Assembly (NCBI RefSeq): GCF_000424985.1
Contig: NZ_AUKX01000046.1
Span: forward strand, 1-39,342
Length of the DNA stretch: 39,342 nt
Direction of reading: 5' to 3'
DNA from: Arenibacter latericius DSM 15913
GTDB taxonomy: Bacteria; Bacteroidota; Bacteroidia; Flavobacteriales; Flavobacteriaceae
The position numbers and the translations under genes were made by a program. The first letter of the stretch is position 1; each line of letters begins with the position of its first letter. The notes below the pieces were generated by a model, which saw only the letters and a list, made by a program, of their open reading frames with translations, did no database searches and was not told the origin of the DNA. Below are positions 1 through 8,113 of this stretch, one piece after another.

Positions 1-237
1 ATCACTAAGCAACTTGCGAAGCACACGATTTTCCTCTTCTGCTTCTTTCAGTTCCTTGCTCTTAGTGTCATAGGGCACTTTTAAACCTGCTTCCCCTTTA
101 TGGTCGAACTTCTTCTTCCAGGAATAAAAAGTGCCAGTGCTAACCCCGTATTTACGGCAGGTTTCCACAATGCCTATTTCTTCCGAACTGGATAATATCT
201 CCAACTTTTGTACTAAGGTCCATTTCTTATATTTCAT
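1..237 (-). CDS. IS3-family transposase OrfA (partial)
   Basis: The minus strand from the ATG at 235-237 encodes 79 residues before the window edge. The start MKYKKWTLVQKLEIL is followed by a helix-turn-helix of the IS3/IS911 OrfA type (ETCRKYGVSTGTFYSWKKKF), then a charged helix with heptad leucines (KEAEEENRVLRKLLSD) that fits the OrfA leucine zipper. This protein binds the element's ends and is normally fused to the OrfB integrase by -1 frameshifting. The OrfB part would lie left of the window. The family assignment is secure; the IS name is not. Confidence 0.85.
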   Translation of the reverse strand, partial: MKYKKWTLVQKLEILSSSEEIGIVETCRKYGVSTGTFYSWKKKFDHKGEAGLKVPYDTKSKELKEAEEENRVLRKLLSD

Positions 238-292
238 ATCTCAAATGTATAAATTTGAAATTTAAAATATCACTCCGAACTTATGTGGGGCT
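1..292 (-). mobile_element. IS3-family insertion sequence, OrfA-side end (runs off the left edge)
   Basis: The OrfA-proximal end of an IS3-family element lies on the minus strand and continues past position 1. The outer boundary is somewhere in about 285-301, because the reading frame of the interrupted PD40 gene makes sense from about position 302. I could not define the terminal inverted repeat or the target duplication, since the other end is outside the window. The TAGCCCCACATAAGTT stretch (reverse strand, about 278-293) is a candidate for part of the terminal repeat. Confidence 0.7.
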
Positions 293-301
293 AAAGTAGG
301 G

Positions 302-853
302 GTATGGTCAGAACCTGCAGCGCTAGACTCAGTAATAAACACTAGAGGGGACGAATTTTTCCCTTCAGTAAGTGAAAAAGGAAACTTATACTTTACAGCA
401 ACAAGAAAGAACGGATTAGGGAAAGAAGATATTTTTATATCTAAGTACGTAGAAGGGAAATTTCAATCGCCTGAGCCATTGCCGGTCGAAATAAATTCAC
501 CTTTTTTTGAATTTAACGCCAATGTGAGCCCAAAGGAAGATCTAATAATTTTTAGCTCATTTGGCCGAGAGGATGATTTAGGTGGCGGTGATTTATACAT
601 AAGCCGCAAGGATGATAATGGAAAATGGAGTCAATCAAAAAATATGGGAGCGTTAATTAATTCAGATAAATTGGATTACTCCCCTTTTATAGATTGGGAA
701 AACCGTAACTTCTATTTTACGAGTGAAAGAAAAACAAATCATGACAGAGAATTAAAAAGTGTATATTCTTTAAAACAGATAGCTAATAGTCCATTAAATG
801 GTTTTGGTAATATTTTTAAAATTGGACTTGATGAAATTGAAAAGTTAGATTAA
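302..853 (+). pseudogene. PD40 (WD40-like/TolB-type) beta-propeller protein, 5' part removed by IS3
   Basis: The frame is open from position 266 to the stop at 851-853 and reads V-W-S-E-P from 302, a typical PD40 repeat entry. Repeats are visible as FPSVSEKGNLYFTATRKNG, then ANVSPKEDLIIFSSFG, then YSPFIDWENRNFYFTSER, each the P-x-(V/I)-S/D...LYFTS pattern. The only start codon inside is a TTG at 479, which would begin in mid-propeller, so I regard this as the 3' part of a longer gene interrupted by the IS rather than an intact 124-residue gene. PD40 proteins in Bacteroidota are periplasmic or surface-exposed, often fused to OmpA domains. No OmpA domain remains here. Confidence 0.7.
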
Positions 854-996
854 AGAACTATTGAACAACATCCGGAAATTAATCAAATGCCGCACACCAT
901 AACTTTTAATATCTGCACAGGTTGGTTAACCAATATCCCTAACAATGTTATACAAAAGGAACTTTGGTTTATACTTGATAAATTATTTAAAACAGA

Positions 997-2421
997 ATGG
1001 ATAAAATTGCCGTAATTGGTGGCCTAGGAGCCTTATCTGGAGCCGATTTGTTTTTTAAACTTCTAAAAAACAAGGAAGCCCTAAAAAATCAAAAAAACTA
1101 TCATTTCATTTTTGAACAGCAACCATATAGTCAGATTGAATCTGCTTTATTTGAAGAGCAGGATATAAAATCAAGGAAATTCTACACCTTCAATTTATGC
1201 AAAAACTTTGAACAAAATAAGGTGTCTAAAATTTTACTGCCATGTTTTGCAAGTCATTCTTTTATAGATGAGCTGCAAAAGGAAACATCTATTTCCATTG
1301 TAAATATTTTTGATGCTATAACCAATTATCTAAGTCTAAAATTTGAGAAAGGCACTAAAATAGGAGTACTGACTTCTAGTTTTGTTAAAGAATCTACCTT
1401 ATTAACAAAATACTTTCAAGACTATGAATTAATATACCCTACAAATCAAAGCCAGTTAATGCATGCCATATATGCAGAAACAGGTATTAAAAATGGATAC
1501 TTAGACGGTTTGCCCCTAGAATATGTTTACGAGGCCTGTCTAGAGCTAAAAGCAAAAGGTTGTGAAGTGATTTTACCTTGTATTACCGAAATTTCCCTAT
1601 TGGTAAATCAGCTTTGGAAAAGAGGAGTTCCAATAGTAGACGTTAATCAGGTTTATGCAGACTATGCGTTAGCTATAGGGAATATTCCACAGCTTAAACC
1701 GTTTAAACTGGGTATTGTTGGGGGAGTTGGACCTTCCGCAACGGTTGATTTTATGAATAAAATCATTCAAAGTACACCAGCGAAGAAAGACCAAGATCAT
1801 ATAAAAATGATTGTGGAACAAAACCCTCAAATTCCTGATAGAACTGCCAATTTAATTCATAATCAAACAGACCCCACTATTGCGTTATTTTCCACTTGTA
1901 AAAAATTAGAGGCAGCTGGTGCAAATGCAATTGCAATACCCTGCAATACAGCACATGCTTTTGTAAAGGAAATTCAAGATCACCTTAATGTGCCTATTGT
2001 TAATATGATAACGACTACAGCAGAATATATTTTAGAAAACTTTGGAAAAGGTACCATAGTAGGCTTATTAGCTACAAGTGGAACAATTCAGAGTAAAGTA
2101 TATTTTAATGTACTTACACATTTTGGGCTTCAGATTGTAGTTCCAGATGAAACGCATCAAAATCTTGTAATGGAAAGTATTTATGGTGAAATGGGTGTGA
2201 AAGCTGGATATACAAGTGGCCTTTGCAAGGAACAGATTAATGGCGGAGTTAATCACCTTATTAAAAAAAACGCTCAGGTAATTATTTTAGGGTGTACTGA
2301 GCTACCTCTACTGTTCCCTCAGAATCAAGGATATAATGACACCAAGTTTTCAATTGAATTAATTGACCCAACTTTAATTTTAGCAAAGAAAGTAGTTCAG
2401 TTAGCTACCCAAAGCTTATAA
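997..2421 (+). CDS. Tandem aspartate/glutamate racemase family protein
   Basis: The 474-residue protein is two Asp/Glu racemase domains in one chain, about residues 1-232 and 236-474, each opening with the family's glycine loop (IAVIGGLGALSGAD, LGIVGGVGPSATVDF). The cofactor-independent racemases use two cysteines. Domain 1 has Cys83 (LLPCFASHS) and Cys195 (VILPCITEI); domain 2 has Cys316 (IPCNTAHAF) and Cys433 (LGCTELPLL). Both pairs are present, so both halves could be active. Domain 2 keeps the canonical PCNTAH and GCTELPLLF motifs, while domain 1 is more diverged. The expected activity is racemisation of Asp or Glu, for peptidoglycan or D-amino acid metabolism; substrate is not determined. 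It begins at an ATG and stands alone. Confidence 0.88.
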   Translation: MDKIAVIGGLGALSGADLFFKLLKNKEALKNQKNYHFIFEQQPYSQIESALFEEQDIKSRKFYTFNLCKNFEQNKVSKILLPCFASHSFIDELQKETSISIVNIFDAITNYLSLKFEKGTKIGVLTSSFVKESTLLTKYFQDYELIYPTNQSQLMHAIYAETGIKNGYLDGLPLEYVYEACLELKAKGCEVILPCITEISLLVNQLWKRGVPIVDVNQVYADYALAIGNIPQLKPFKLGIVGGVGPSATVDFMNKIIQSTPAKKDQDHIKMIVEQNPQIPDRTANLIHNQTDPTIALFSTCKKLEAAGANAIAIPCNTAHAFVKEIQDHLNVPIVNMITTTAEYILENFGKGTIVGLLATSGTIQSKVYFNVLTHFGLQIVVPDETHQNLVMESIYGEMGVKAGYTSGLCKEQINGGVNHLIKKNAQVIILGCTELPLLFPQNQGYNDTKFSIELIDPTLILAKKVVQLATQSL

Positions 2422-2586
2422 AAAATATGAGCCTTGAATAAACATGTAATATTTGGGCAATTGAAATAACACAAATAAAAACCCAAGAAGGGATATAGAT
2501 AAAACAGCTACAAAAGAAATTTTCAAGAAGTTTGATTTTTAAAGTGTGTTGGAATTCCCCGCTACTGCGATTTATACAGCAGCTGG

Positions 2587-2665
2587 GCCTGCTTATGAAG
2601 TCAGACAAGCCAGTCTATGAAACCTAGCAGGTTTACCTTTGCCGTAAGGCAGGTTTACCTTTGCC
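2587..2665. repeat. REP-like palindrome remnant plus 17-bp direct repeat
   Basis: GCAGGTTTACCTTTGCC occurs at 2627-2643 and again exactly at 2649-2665, separated by GTAAG. Just upstream, GCCTGCTTATGAAGTCAGAC (from 2587) resembles the intact palindrome at 9042-9063 (CCTGCCTA..TAGGCAGG). This looks like a decayed member of a short intergenic palindromic repeat family. Confidence 0.5.
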
Positions 2666-3085
2666 ATCCTTTAGATTTGTGTTGTAAATATATTCTATGA
2701 TGATGTTGAAAAGAGGGGTCTGGGGAGACTCATAACTCCGAAAATGTTTATAACTTTATTGTAATACAACAGGTATTACTAAAAGAAAATATATTTTTTG
2801 GATTGGATAGAGTTAGGTAATTTTAAATGAATGCAATTATAATGAATTTGTATTATTTCATACCGTAAAAGACCCTAGTATAAATACTTATGCCATATGG
2901 TTTCCAAAATCTAAAATGGATATTTAGTGTTCTTGAATGGTAATAATATGAATAAAATCTATAAAAAATTATTAACCAAACCACTTTACGGTGGAATTGA
3001 ATTATGAATTAATTGATTAAAGATGTTAGCTAATTTAACAGACTGGTCTACCCCTATACCATCTAATTACCTATGCCCATTTGGT

Positions 3086-3182
3086 CCAACATCAAGGCGT
3101 CAGCTATTAGAATAATGGTATGACAAAACTTCCATAACAGCCTTAAATTTACCTAAATCTTGTTATTTTTATATAAAATGGG
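3086..3182 (+). repeat. Dispersed degenerate repeat, copy A
   Basis: By eye it aligns with 4429-4524 and 15846-15917. The shared blocks in order are CCAAxAxCAAG, AAAACTTCC (3125-3133), TAAATTTACCTA (3144-3155) and TTATTTTTAT followed by AAATGG. Spacing is conserved to within about 10 bases. No open frame is shared, so it is probably a non-coding repeat. Confidence 0.45.
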
Positions 3183-3233
3183 ATTGCCACGCAATCTTTA
3201 GTTAGCCTTAATTATAATCTAACAAATAAACGC

Positions 3234-4289
3234 ATGCGTAAATTTGAGAAAATCGGAAGAATTAAGGTTTTTATAAATGACCCTAATAAAAAAAGTTTTT
3301 TTAAAATAATTAAAGAGGTATTTGTACTTTATAAAACCAAAAAAGAAATTCCTTATTACTATTTCAAATACCTGTATAGAAAAGATGTCAAAAATTATTT
3401 GGACTACTTAAGTGCAGGAGAAGTAAGTGCAATTCTTAGCAGTCCACTTTTGCATAAACCTGCATACAAATCATTAATAGAAAATAAATTATTTTTTGCG
3501 CTTTTAAGCGAGAAATCTCCCCTTAACACTCCAAAGCTAATCAGCTATAATCTAGGGACCACTTTCTATCATAACAATACGATTAAGCAAATTTATAATA
3601 GAAGTGACCTTGTTAGTTTTTTTGATTACGTTTTTACCGTAGATAACCTAGATGGTCTATTTTTTAGACGACCATCGGACTATGGTGGTAAAGGCTGTTT
3701 TAAATTGACGAAATCGGGCTTAAAAGATGAAATAGATACTATATTTGATTCACTCATAGATGGGTATTATATTCACACCAAAATAATTAAACAACACAGA
3801 GAAATTAATAAAATCAATGATAAATCTGTAAACACATTAAGAATAATCTCCCTAATTACATCAGATAATCATCCCGAAATAATTAGTGCGTTTATGAGAT
3901 TTGGAGTTGGTAATAGTATTGTTGATAATGCCTCATCTGGTGGCTTTTTTGTTGGAGTAAATATGGATGAAGGCACATTAAAAAAAAATGGGCATTATAT
4001 GCCTGAATATGGAGGAAAATTAATTAATAAACACCCAGATAGCGGCTTTAAAATTGAAGGGTTTAAAATTCCGTATTTCAAAGAAGCTTGTGAAGAAGTT
4101 TTAAAAGGTGTTAAAATTATACCTGATAGGTTTATTGGTTGGGATGTTGCGATTTCTACTATGGGCCCTGTAATAGTTGAGGCTAATTCTGGACCTCATT
4201 TACCTTCAGCTGACATTGGATATGGCGGTTTATTACAAAATCGTCATATTAAAAAATTAATAGAAGAATTAAAACAAGAAAGTAATTAA
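3234..4289 (+). CDS. Sugar-transfer-associated ATP-grasp family protein
   Basis: The 351-residue protein matches the ATP-grasp group found with polysaccharide and sugar-transfer genes. Visible marks are the nucleotide-binding stretch RRPSDYGGKGCFKL, the core block SVNTLRIISLIT, then DNASSGGFFVGVNMDEGTL, and the metal/ATP site near the C-terminus FIGWDVAISTMGPVIVEANSGP, where the acidic and Asn residues bind Mg-ATP. ATP-grasp enzymes join a carboxylate to an amine or thiol through an acyl phosphate; the substrate of this group is not known. No glycosyltransferases or polymer export genes are adjacent, which is unusual for the group. The ATG at 3234 gives the natural family N-terminus. Confidence 0.8.
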   Translation: MRKFEKIGRIKVFINDPNKKSFFKIIKEVFVLYKTKKEIPYYYFKYLYRKDVKNYLDYLSAGEVSAILSSPLLHKPAYKSLIENKLFFALLSEKSPLNTPKLISYNLGTTFYHNNTIKQIYNRSDLVSFFDYVFTVDNLDGLFFRRPSDYGGKGCFKLTKSGLKDEIDTIFDSLIDGYYIHTKIIKQHREINKINDKSVNTLRIISLITSDNHPEIISAFMRFGVGNSIVDNASSGGFFVGVNMDEGTLKKNGHYMPEYGGKLINKHPDSGFKIEGFKIPYFKEACEEVLKGVKIIPDRFIGWDVAISTMGPVIVEANSGPHLPSADIGYGGLLQNRHIKKLIEELKQESN

Positions 4290-4299
4290 TGTAAGATAA

Positions 4300-4339
4300 G
4301 CAGTATGGGATCTCGGAGGTGAACCTGATCCCGATCTGC
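4300..4339 (+). terminator. Hairpin after the ATP-grasp gene, no T-tract
   Basis: Eleven bases after the stop, GCAG (4300-4303) pairs with CTGC (4336-4339), GGGATC (4307-4312) pairs with GATCCC (4327-4332), and AGGT (4317-4320) with ACCT (4323-4326). Internal loops are TAT/GAT and TCGG. It could act as a 3' end or RNA-stability hairpin, but there is no U-run, so intrinsic termination is doubtful. Confidence 0.4.
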
Positions 4340-4428
4340 TATAGCTCTCTGATAATTATAGCCACACTTAGACCTAAAGAGCTTAAAACATTGGCCAAAT
4401 ATCCTCCAATTAGCTAAACCAACTCCTT

Positions 4429-4524
4429 CCAATACCAAGTCTTCCGACGCTAATATTAAGGCGCGATAAAACTTCCCTAAATCTACCTAGGATAACCTAG
4501 AAGTGCTATTTTTATGGAATATGG
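4429..4524 (+). repeat. Dispersed degenerate repeat, copy B
   Basis: Shares with copies A and C the blocks CCAATACCAAG (4429-), GGCGCGATAAAACTTCC (ending 4476), TAAATCTACCTA (4478-4489) and GCTATTTTTAT (4505-4515). Copies A and B flank the ATP-grasp gene in the same orientation. Confidence 0.45.
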
Positions 4525-4586
4525 AGTAACTGTCTAAACTCCCGTTGTACAACACTTGAAAATAAATACCTAAACATTAAAAAAAA

Positions 4587-5144
4587 ATGAAAAAAAGCCT
4601 ACTTATTTTAACATTTGGACTTTTAACAATGCTGAATTATGCTCAAGAAATAAACGAAACTAAAACTGAAAAAATTTGGCGGGTTAATTTTTTAAATCCT
4701 GCAATTGAATTGGAAATTCCAACAGGTCAATATTCTACTTTTTCTTCAGCACTTGGAATTGGTTATGGTGGAGGATATCCGGATTTAACTTTTGGAGGAA
4801 GTGGATTTATATATATAATTAGTCCATTTGCTGACTTGCAACAAAAATGGTTTTATAACTTAAATAAGAGAAACGAAAAAAATAGAAATACGGAAAATAA
4901 TTCTGGAAATTTTGTTTCGTTAAGATTTATAACCCGTGGAAATTCGATTGCCGAGAATGTAAATCGCACTTCCGACGTTGATTTTGCTTTTGGACCAACA
5001 TGGGGAATACAAAGAAAGTATGGAAGGAATTTCCATCTACTATTTGACGTTGGACCACAATATTATTTTGACACAAATGGTAATGGAAATATTTGGCCAA
5101 TTATGTTGCAGCTGAATTTAGGATTCGACTTAAAAAAGACATAA
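4587..5144 (+). CDS. Exported protein, probable small outer-membrane beta-barrel
   Basis: The 185-residue protein has a cleavable signal peptide (MKKSLLILTFGLLTMLNYAQ, cut expected after YAQ or at its Ala). The mature part alternates short strands with aromatic ends (FLNPAIELEIPTGQYSTF, LGIGYGGGYPDLTFGGSGFIY, FVSLRFITRG, LLFDVGPQYYF, LQLNLGFDL) and ends in an amphipathic strand, which fits an eight-stranded outer-membrane barrel of the kind common in flavobacteria. No specific family is recognised. ATG at 4587 follows an A-rich leader, the usual start context here. It appears monocistronic. Confidence 0.7.
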   Translation: MKKSLLILTFGLLTMLNYAQEINETKTEKIWRVNFLNPAIELEIPTGQYSTFSSALGIGYGGGYPDLTFGGSGFIYIISPFADLQQKWFYNLNKRNEKNRNTENNSGNFVSLRFITRGNSIAENVNRTSDVDFAFGPTWGIQRKYGRNFHLLFDVGPQYYFDTNGNGNIWPIMLQLNLGFDLKKT

Positions 5145-5251
5145 AAATATTGCGTAGTCGTGTAGATGGCTCCGTCATTAAATGTCGCAGTACCCCCCTC
5201 AAGTACCAAAGAGTAATACATACTTTGTAATCATAACTACAATTCATTATT

Positions 5252-5584
5252 ATGAAAAAAGTCATTCTACTTATATGTATAGGCCTAGCACTATTGAGCT
5301 GTTCATCAGATGACGATGCGGGAGATACTATATTGGTTTTATATAACCAAACCTATTGTAGCGACTCTTGGGGAACTGCCGAAACGGATACCGATTTAGC
5401 AGATATAATAAAAAATCACTTCCAATCAGTAAATATTGAAATATACGATGTAAGTATTGATAACAATGGGACCCCAGAAAGTTGTCTTGCCTGCTCGTGC
5501 TTAAGTGGTAAGAGAATTATTCTAGAAATAAAAAAAGAGAATATAAATTTTATTAAAGAGCATGGATTTCAAGTAAAGAAATAA
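5252..5584 (+). CDS. Small lipoprotein of unknown function
   Basis: The 110-residue product has a lipobox, LALLSCSSDDD, with the acylated Cys at residue 17. The SSDDD run after the Cys matches the surface-export signal described for Bacteroidota lipoproteins, so a surface location is likely. The mature part has four further cysteines (YCSDSW, SCLACSC), perhaps for disulfides, and an Ile/Lys-rich C-terminal helix-strand pair. No function is recognised. Upstream, 5145-5251 shows no terminator. Confidence 0.7.
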   Translation: MKKVILLICIGLALLSCSSDDDAGDTILVLYNQTYCSDSWGTAETDTDLADIIKNHFQSVNIEIYDVSIDNNGTPESCLACSCLSGKRIILEIKKENINFIKEHGFQVKK

Positions 5585-5932
5585 TTATAAGTTTATAACA
5601 GTTTGAATCACATTAAATTTAAGTGCATCTCAAAGGCGCCATAATTTTGTGTTTCACGTCTCCTAGCAAATTAAATACTCATCCATATAAGTGAAACTCT
5701 AAATCAGACATATTGAATTCTCATTGGCTGTTGTCAGATTAAGTGAAAAGTTCTTTTTTTACCCATAGGGTTCGCCATTTTAACATTCTGATTCTATGGC
5801 TCTTCCGACATTGAAACAATCCTTGTCGACTTCACTGAGGTTGTTGTAACGGGTTAAGCCGATGGTATTACCATCATACTCAATACAAGTGGAATTCTGA
5901 AAAGGAGAGTCGAACTAATAAAAAACAAAAAG
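5585..5932. other. 348-base gene-free interval
   Basis: No credible ORF on either strand. The only structure seen is a short inverted repeat GATGGTATTACCATC near 5862-5876 and a GGAG at 5904-5907, about 25 bases before the next start, too far for a usual ribosome site. Confidence 0.5.
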
Positions 5933-6892
5933 ATGAAAAACATTATTTTAAATGTAATCGTAGGGGGCTTGGTTTGTTTCTCAAACGTCGCAATATCACA
6001 ACACACACCTTCTAAAACCACCAAATCTCAAAAGGAAAAAATTCTTAGGACACAAAAGAAGACTCCAACACATGTTAAAAGAACCTCACAGAAAGAAATG
6101 AAAGGAACCTCTTCCAAAGTAATAGGACCAGCTGCTGATCACATTAACATTAACCAGCTAATGTCGTCGGTATCTTCTATTACAAACATTCCTGAACGGG
6201 TTAAGTACAAATTTGGATTTTTGGTGGAAGGTGTTGCAGGGCCAAACAACCGGATAGAAATTACTAACAAGGTGCGCTGGAAACAGAAGGGTTATAATTA
6301 CGAAAGAGTTAAAGAATATGACGTAATAAAAGTAACCTCGGAAAGCGATGGTACATGGGATGCTAAAATGGAAAACCCTTATCGTGGGGTACCTGAAGGA
6401 GCCTATAATATAAAGTTTGAAATCTCCTCACATCAATACCCGCAAGACATAACTGCAACACTTCCGCCTCCTTCAATTGTATATGGTACTATGGCCCCTC
6501 CAGAAATAATTAAAACCGATAGAGAAATTAAAGTTGCTAGCAATCCTGGTCCCGGCGGAATGTATCAGGAGACCTTTACCACTGTCTCTGGAAAAGGAAT
6601 TCCCAATATGAATATCGAGGTCAGCGTATTAGCTGAATATCAAACCCCTGCTCAGCGTTATAATAGCGGAACCCCTAATATGGTTACTCGTTTTAGGGAG
6701 GGCGAGACTAAGTCCGTTAAAATTTCCTCAAATGGAACTTGGTCGGTAAAACTTAAAGTTCCAAATCCATATTCTCAAAAGCCATCATTTGGCCTCTATT
6801 ACCCAAAATTAGTGGTAAAAGCAACCCAGTCCTCTTCACCCAGTGATGTATCGAGCGAAGGAGAAAAAAAGTTTGATATCATTTCTATTTAA
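5933..6892 (+). CDS. Exported protein with beta-sandwich-like repeats, unknown function
   Basis: The 319-residue protein has a signal peptide (MKNIILNVIVGGLVCFSNVAISQ), then a Lys/Thr-rich linker to about residue 60 (KTTKSQKEKILRTQKKTP), then two regions that look like Ig-like or bacterial-adhesin sandwich domains. Each region ends with a G-T-W motif typical of such repeats: SESDGTWDAKMENPYRGVPEGAY and SSNGTWSVKLKVPNPY. That pairing suggests an internal duplication of about 100 residues. It may be a cell-surface or periplasmic binding protein. No catalytic motif is visible. A good intrinsic terminator follows at 6975. Confidence 0.65.
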   Translation: MKNIILNVIVGGLVCFSNVAISQHTPSKTTKSQKEKILRTQKKTPTHVKRTSQKEMKGTSSKVIGPAADHININQLMSSVSSITNIPERVKYKFGFLVEGVAGPNNRIEITNKVRWKQKGYNYERVKEYDVIKVTSESDGTWDAKMENPYRGVPEGAYNIKFEISSHQYPQDITATLPPPSIVYGTMAPPEIIKTDREIKVASNPGPGGMYQETFTTVSGKGIPNMNIEVSVLAEYQTPAQRYNSGTPNMVTRFREGETKSVKISSNGTWSVKLKVPNPYSQKPSFGLYYPKLVVKATQSSSPSDVSSEGEKKFDIISI

Positions 6893-6974
6893 TACAAATA
6901 AACGTCAATAATAAGATTTGTGACAGTTTTGTAGTAATGAATGTGAAAGTTAATTTAGATAGTAAAAATTAATT

Positions 6975-7003
6975 AAAAGTCTATCCTAGCGATGGACTTT
7001 TTT
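6975..7003 (+). terminator. Intrinsic terminator
   Basis: The stem AAAAGTCTATC (6975-6985) pairs with GATGGACTTTT (6991-7001) with one T-G pair, loop CTAGC, followed by more T residues. It ends the transcript of the 319-residue exported protein. Confidence 0.75.
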
Positions 7004-7375
7004 ATTTATTAAAAGTAGCGATTAACAATAAACCAAGTATGTACTTTATTCTATAGAGGCCAATTTAGAATATTTAATTACACTCTTTAGTTTTTATTCA
7101 GTTTAATGAAAATGGTTATGGCACAAGGTATTGAACACCATTAATTCCCCACAACCCCACTAGACGCTATGATATACCCAATCATATTAAGCGAATTCTT
7201 ATATATATCAGGGGAAAACTAATTAGGCAAATTGTTAGTTTACTTAATAATATACTTTTCTAGACTGCAACCCGCTATCCACTAAAAATACAGAGTTAAT
7301 ATAACCCTCGATTTGTTTGCATGGAATTAATAAATACTAGCTAAGTTATAGCCTGTTAATTAAATTTTAAAAAGA
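7004..7375. other. 372-base gene-free interval between convergent genes
   Basis: AT-rich sequence between the plus-strand terminator and the end of the minus-strand LysE-type gene. No ORF, palindrome or RNA gene stands out on either strand. Confidence 0.5.
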
Positions 7376-8005
7376 CTAGTTTTTAGTTAAAGCTATTTTA
7401 AGTCCCATTAATATAAAAGCTAGTCCACTAAATTTATTTAATCGAGAACCAAGCTTTGAGTTATTTTTAATTTTATCGAAAAATATACTAGCTAATAAAG
7501 TCAGGCTCATGTACCAAGCAATCCCGATAATAGCATATGTAACACCTAGTAGTACAAACGGAACAGGATTATGTATTTGAGTAGGATTGATAAATTGAGG
7601 AAAAAAAGCCAAAAAGAATAATGCAACTTTCGGATTTAAAGTATTAGTTATAAAACCTGTCCAAAAGTCACTTTTTGCCTTCTTTTCATTGGTGTCAATC
7701 GCCACATTAGGCAGAAGTCCATTTTTAGTTTTAAGCTTTACAACCCCTAGGTAAATTAAATAAACTGCCCCTACATATTTAATAAGGGTAAAAGCCAAGG
7801 CCGATTTTGCAATTAAAATAGATAAACCCAAAGCTCCAAAGAAAGAATGACTCAGTACACCTGCATTAATCCCAAGTGTTGCATAAACACCTGATTTCCT
7901 TCCTTGACCAATTGATTTGTTTAACACAAACATCGTATCAATTCCAGGTGTCATAATAAATAGCAAAGCAGTAATTATGAATGTAATAAAGTTTTCAATA
8001 CCCAT
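7376..8005 (-). CDS. LysE/RhtB-family amino acid exporter
   Basis: The 209-residue inner-membrane protein has about six hydrophobic segments and the family signature near the N-terminus, FIMTPGIDTMFVLNKSIGQGRKSGVYATLGINAG, corresponding to the PGP...S...GR..G.....G pattern. A second mark is FWTGFITNTLNPKVALFFLAFFPQFI. LysE/RhtB proteins export amino acids or derivatives such as lysine, homoserine or threonine; the substrate is not predictable. It is divergent from a LysR-type regulator with 108 bases between starts, the usual arrangement for a LysR-controlled exporter. Confidence 0.9.
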   Translation of the reverse strand: MGIENFITFIITALLFIMTPGIDTMFVLNKSIGQGRKSGVYATLGINAGVLSHSFFGALGLSILIAKSALAFTLIKYVGAVYLIYLGVVKLKTKNGLLPNVAIDTNEKKAKSDFWTGFITNTLNPKVALFFLAFFPQFINPTQIHNPVPFVLLGVTYAIIGIAWYMSLTLLASIFFDKIKNNSKLGSRLNKFSGLAFILMGLKIALTKN

Positions 8006-8093
8006 AATTTAATTCTTTTAGGGATAAAATAAATCTAGGCCACAAAGAAAAGTTTTTGCTACACTTTTAAAAATACATATTTTTGGTGAAATG

Positions 8094-8108
8094 ATGCAAA
8101 AAACGCAT
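8094..8108. promoter_or_regulatory. LysR-type operator, T-N11-A palindrome
   Basis: ATGC (8094-8097) and GCAT (8105-8108) are separated by seven bases, so the inner bases give TGC-N7-GCA, a T-N11-A box. It lies between the divergent exporter and regulator genes, six bases before the regulator start, as expected for an autoregulatory LysR site. Seen in sequence; binding is inferred. Confidence 0.45.
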
Positions 8109-8113
8109 TAGTT

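Larger units (their letters stand above)
2422..3233. other. 812-base gene-free interval
   Basis: No convincing coding frame on either strand; the 67-codon minus-strand ORF at 2405-2608 has no recognisable composition or motif. The interval contains a REP-like palindrome remnant and a 17-bp direct repeat (2587-2665) and one copy of a dispersed degenerate repeat (3086-3182), described separately. Confidence 0.6.

Noticed and set aside
479-853. Stand-alone 124-residue gene from a TTG
   Set aside because: It would start within a propeller repeat, and the upstream frame to 302 is clearly the same protein.
5862-5876. Inverted repeat GATGGTATTACCATC before the 319-residue exported protein
   Set aside because: Six-base arms in an AT-rich gap are expected by chance, and no second copy was seen.
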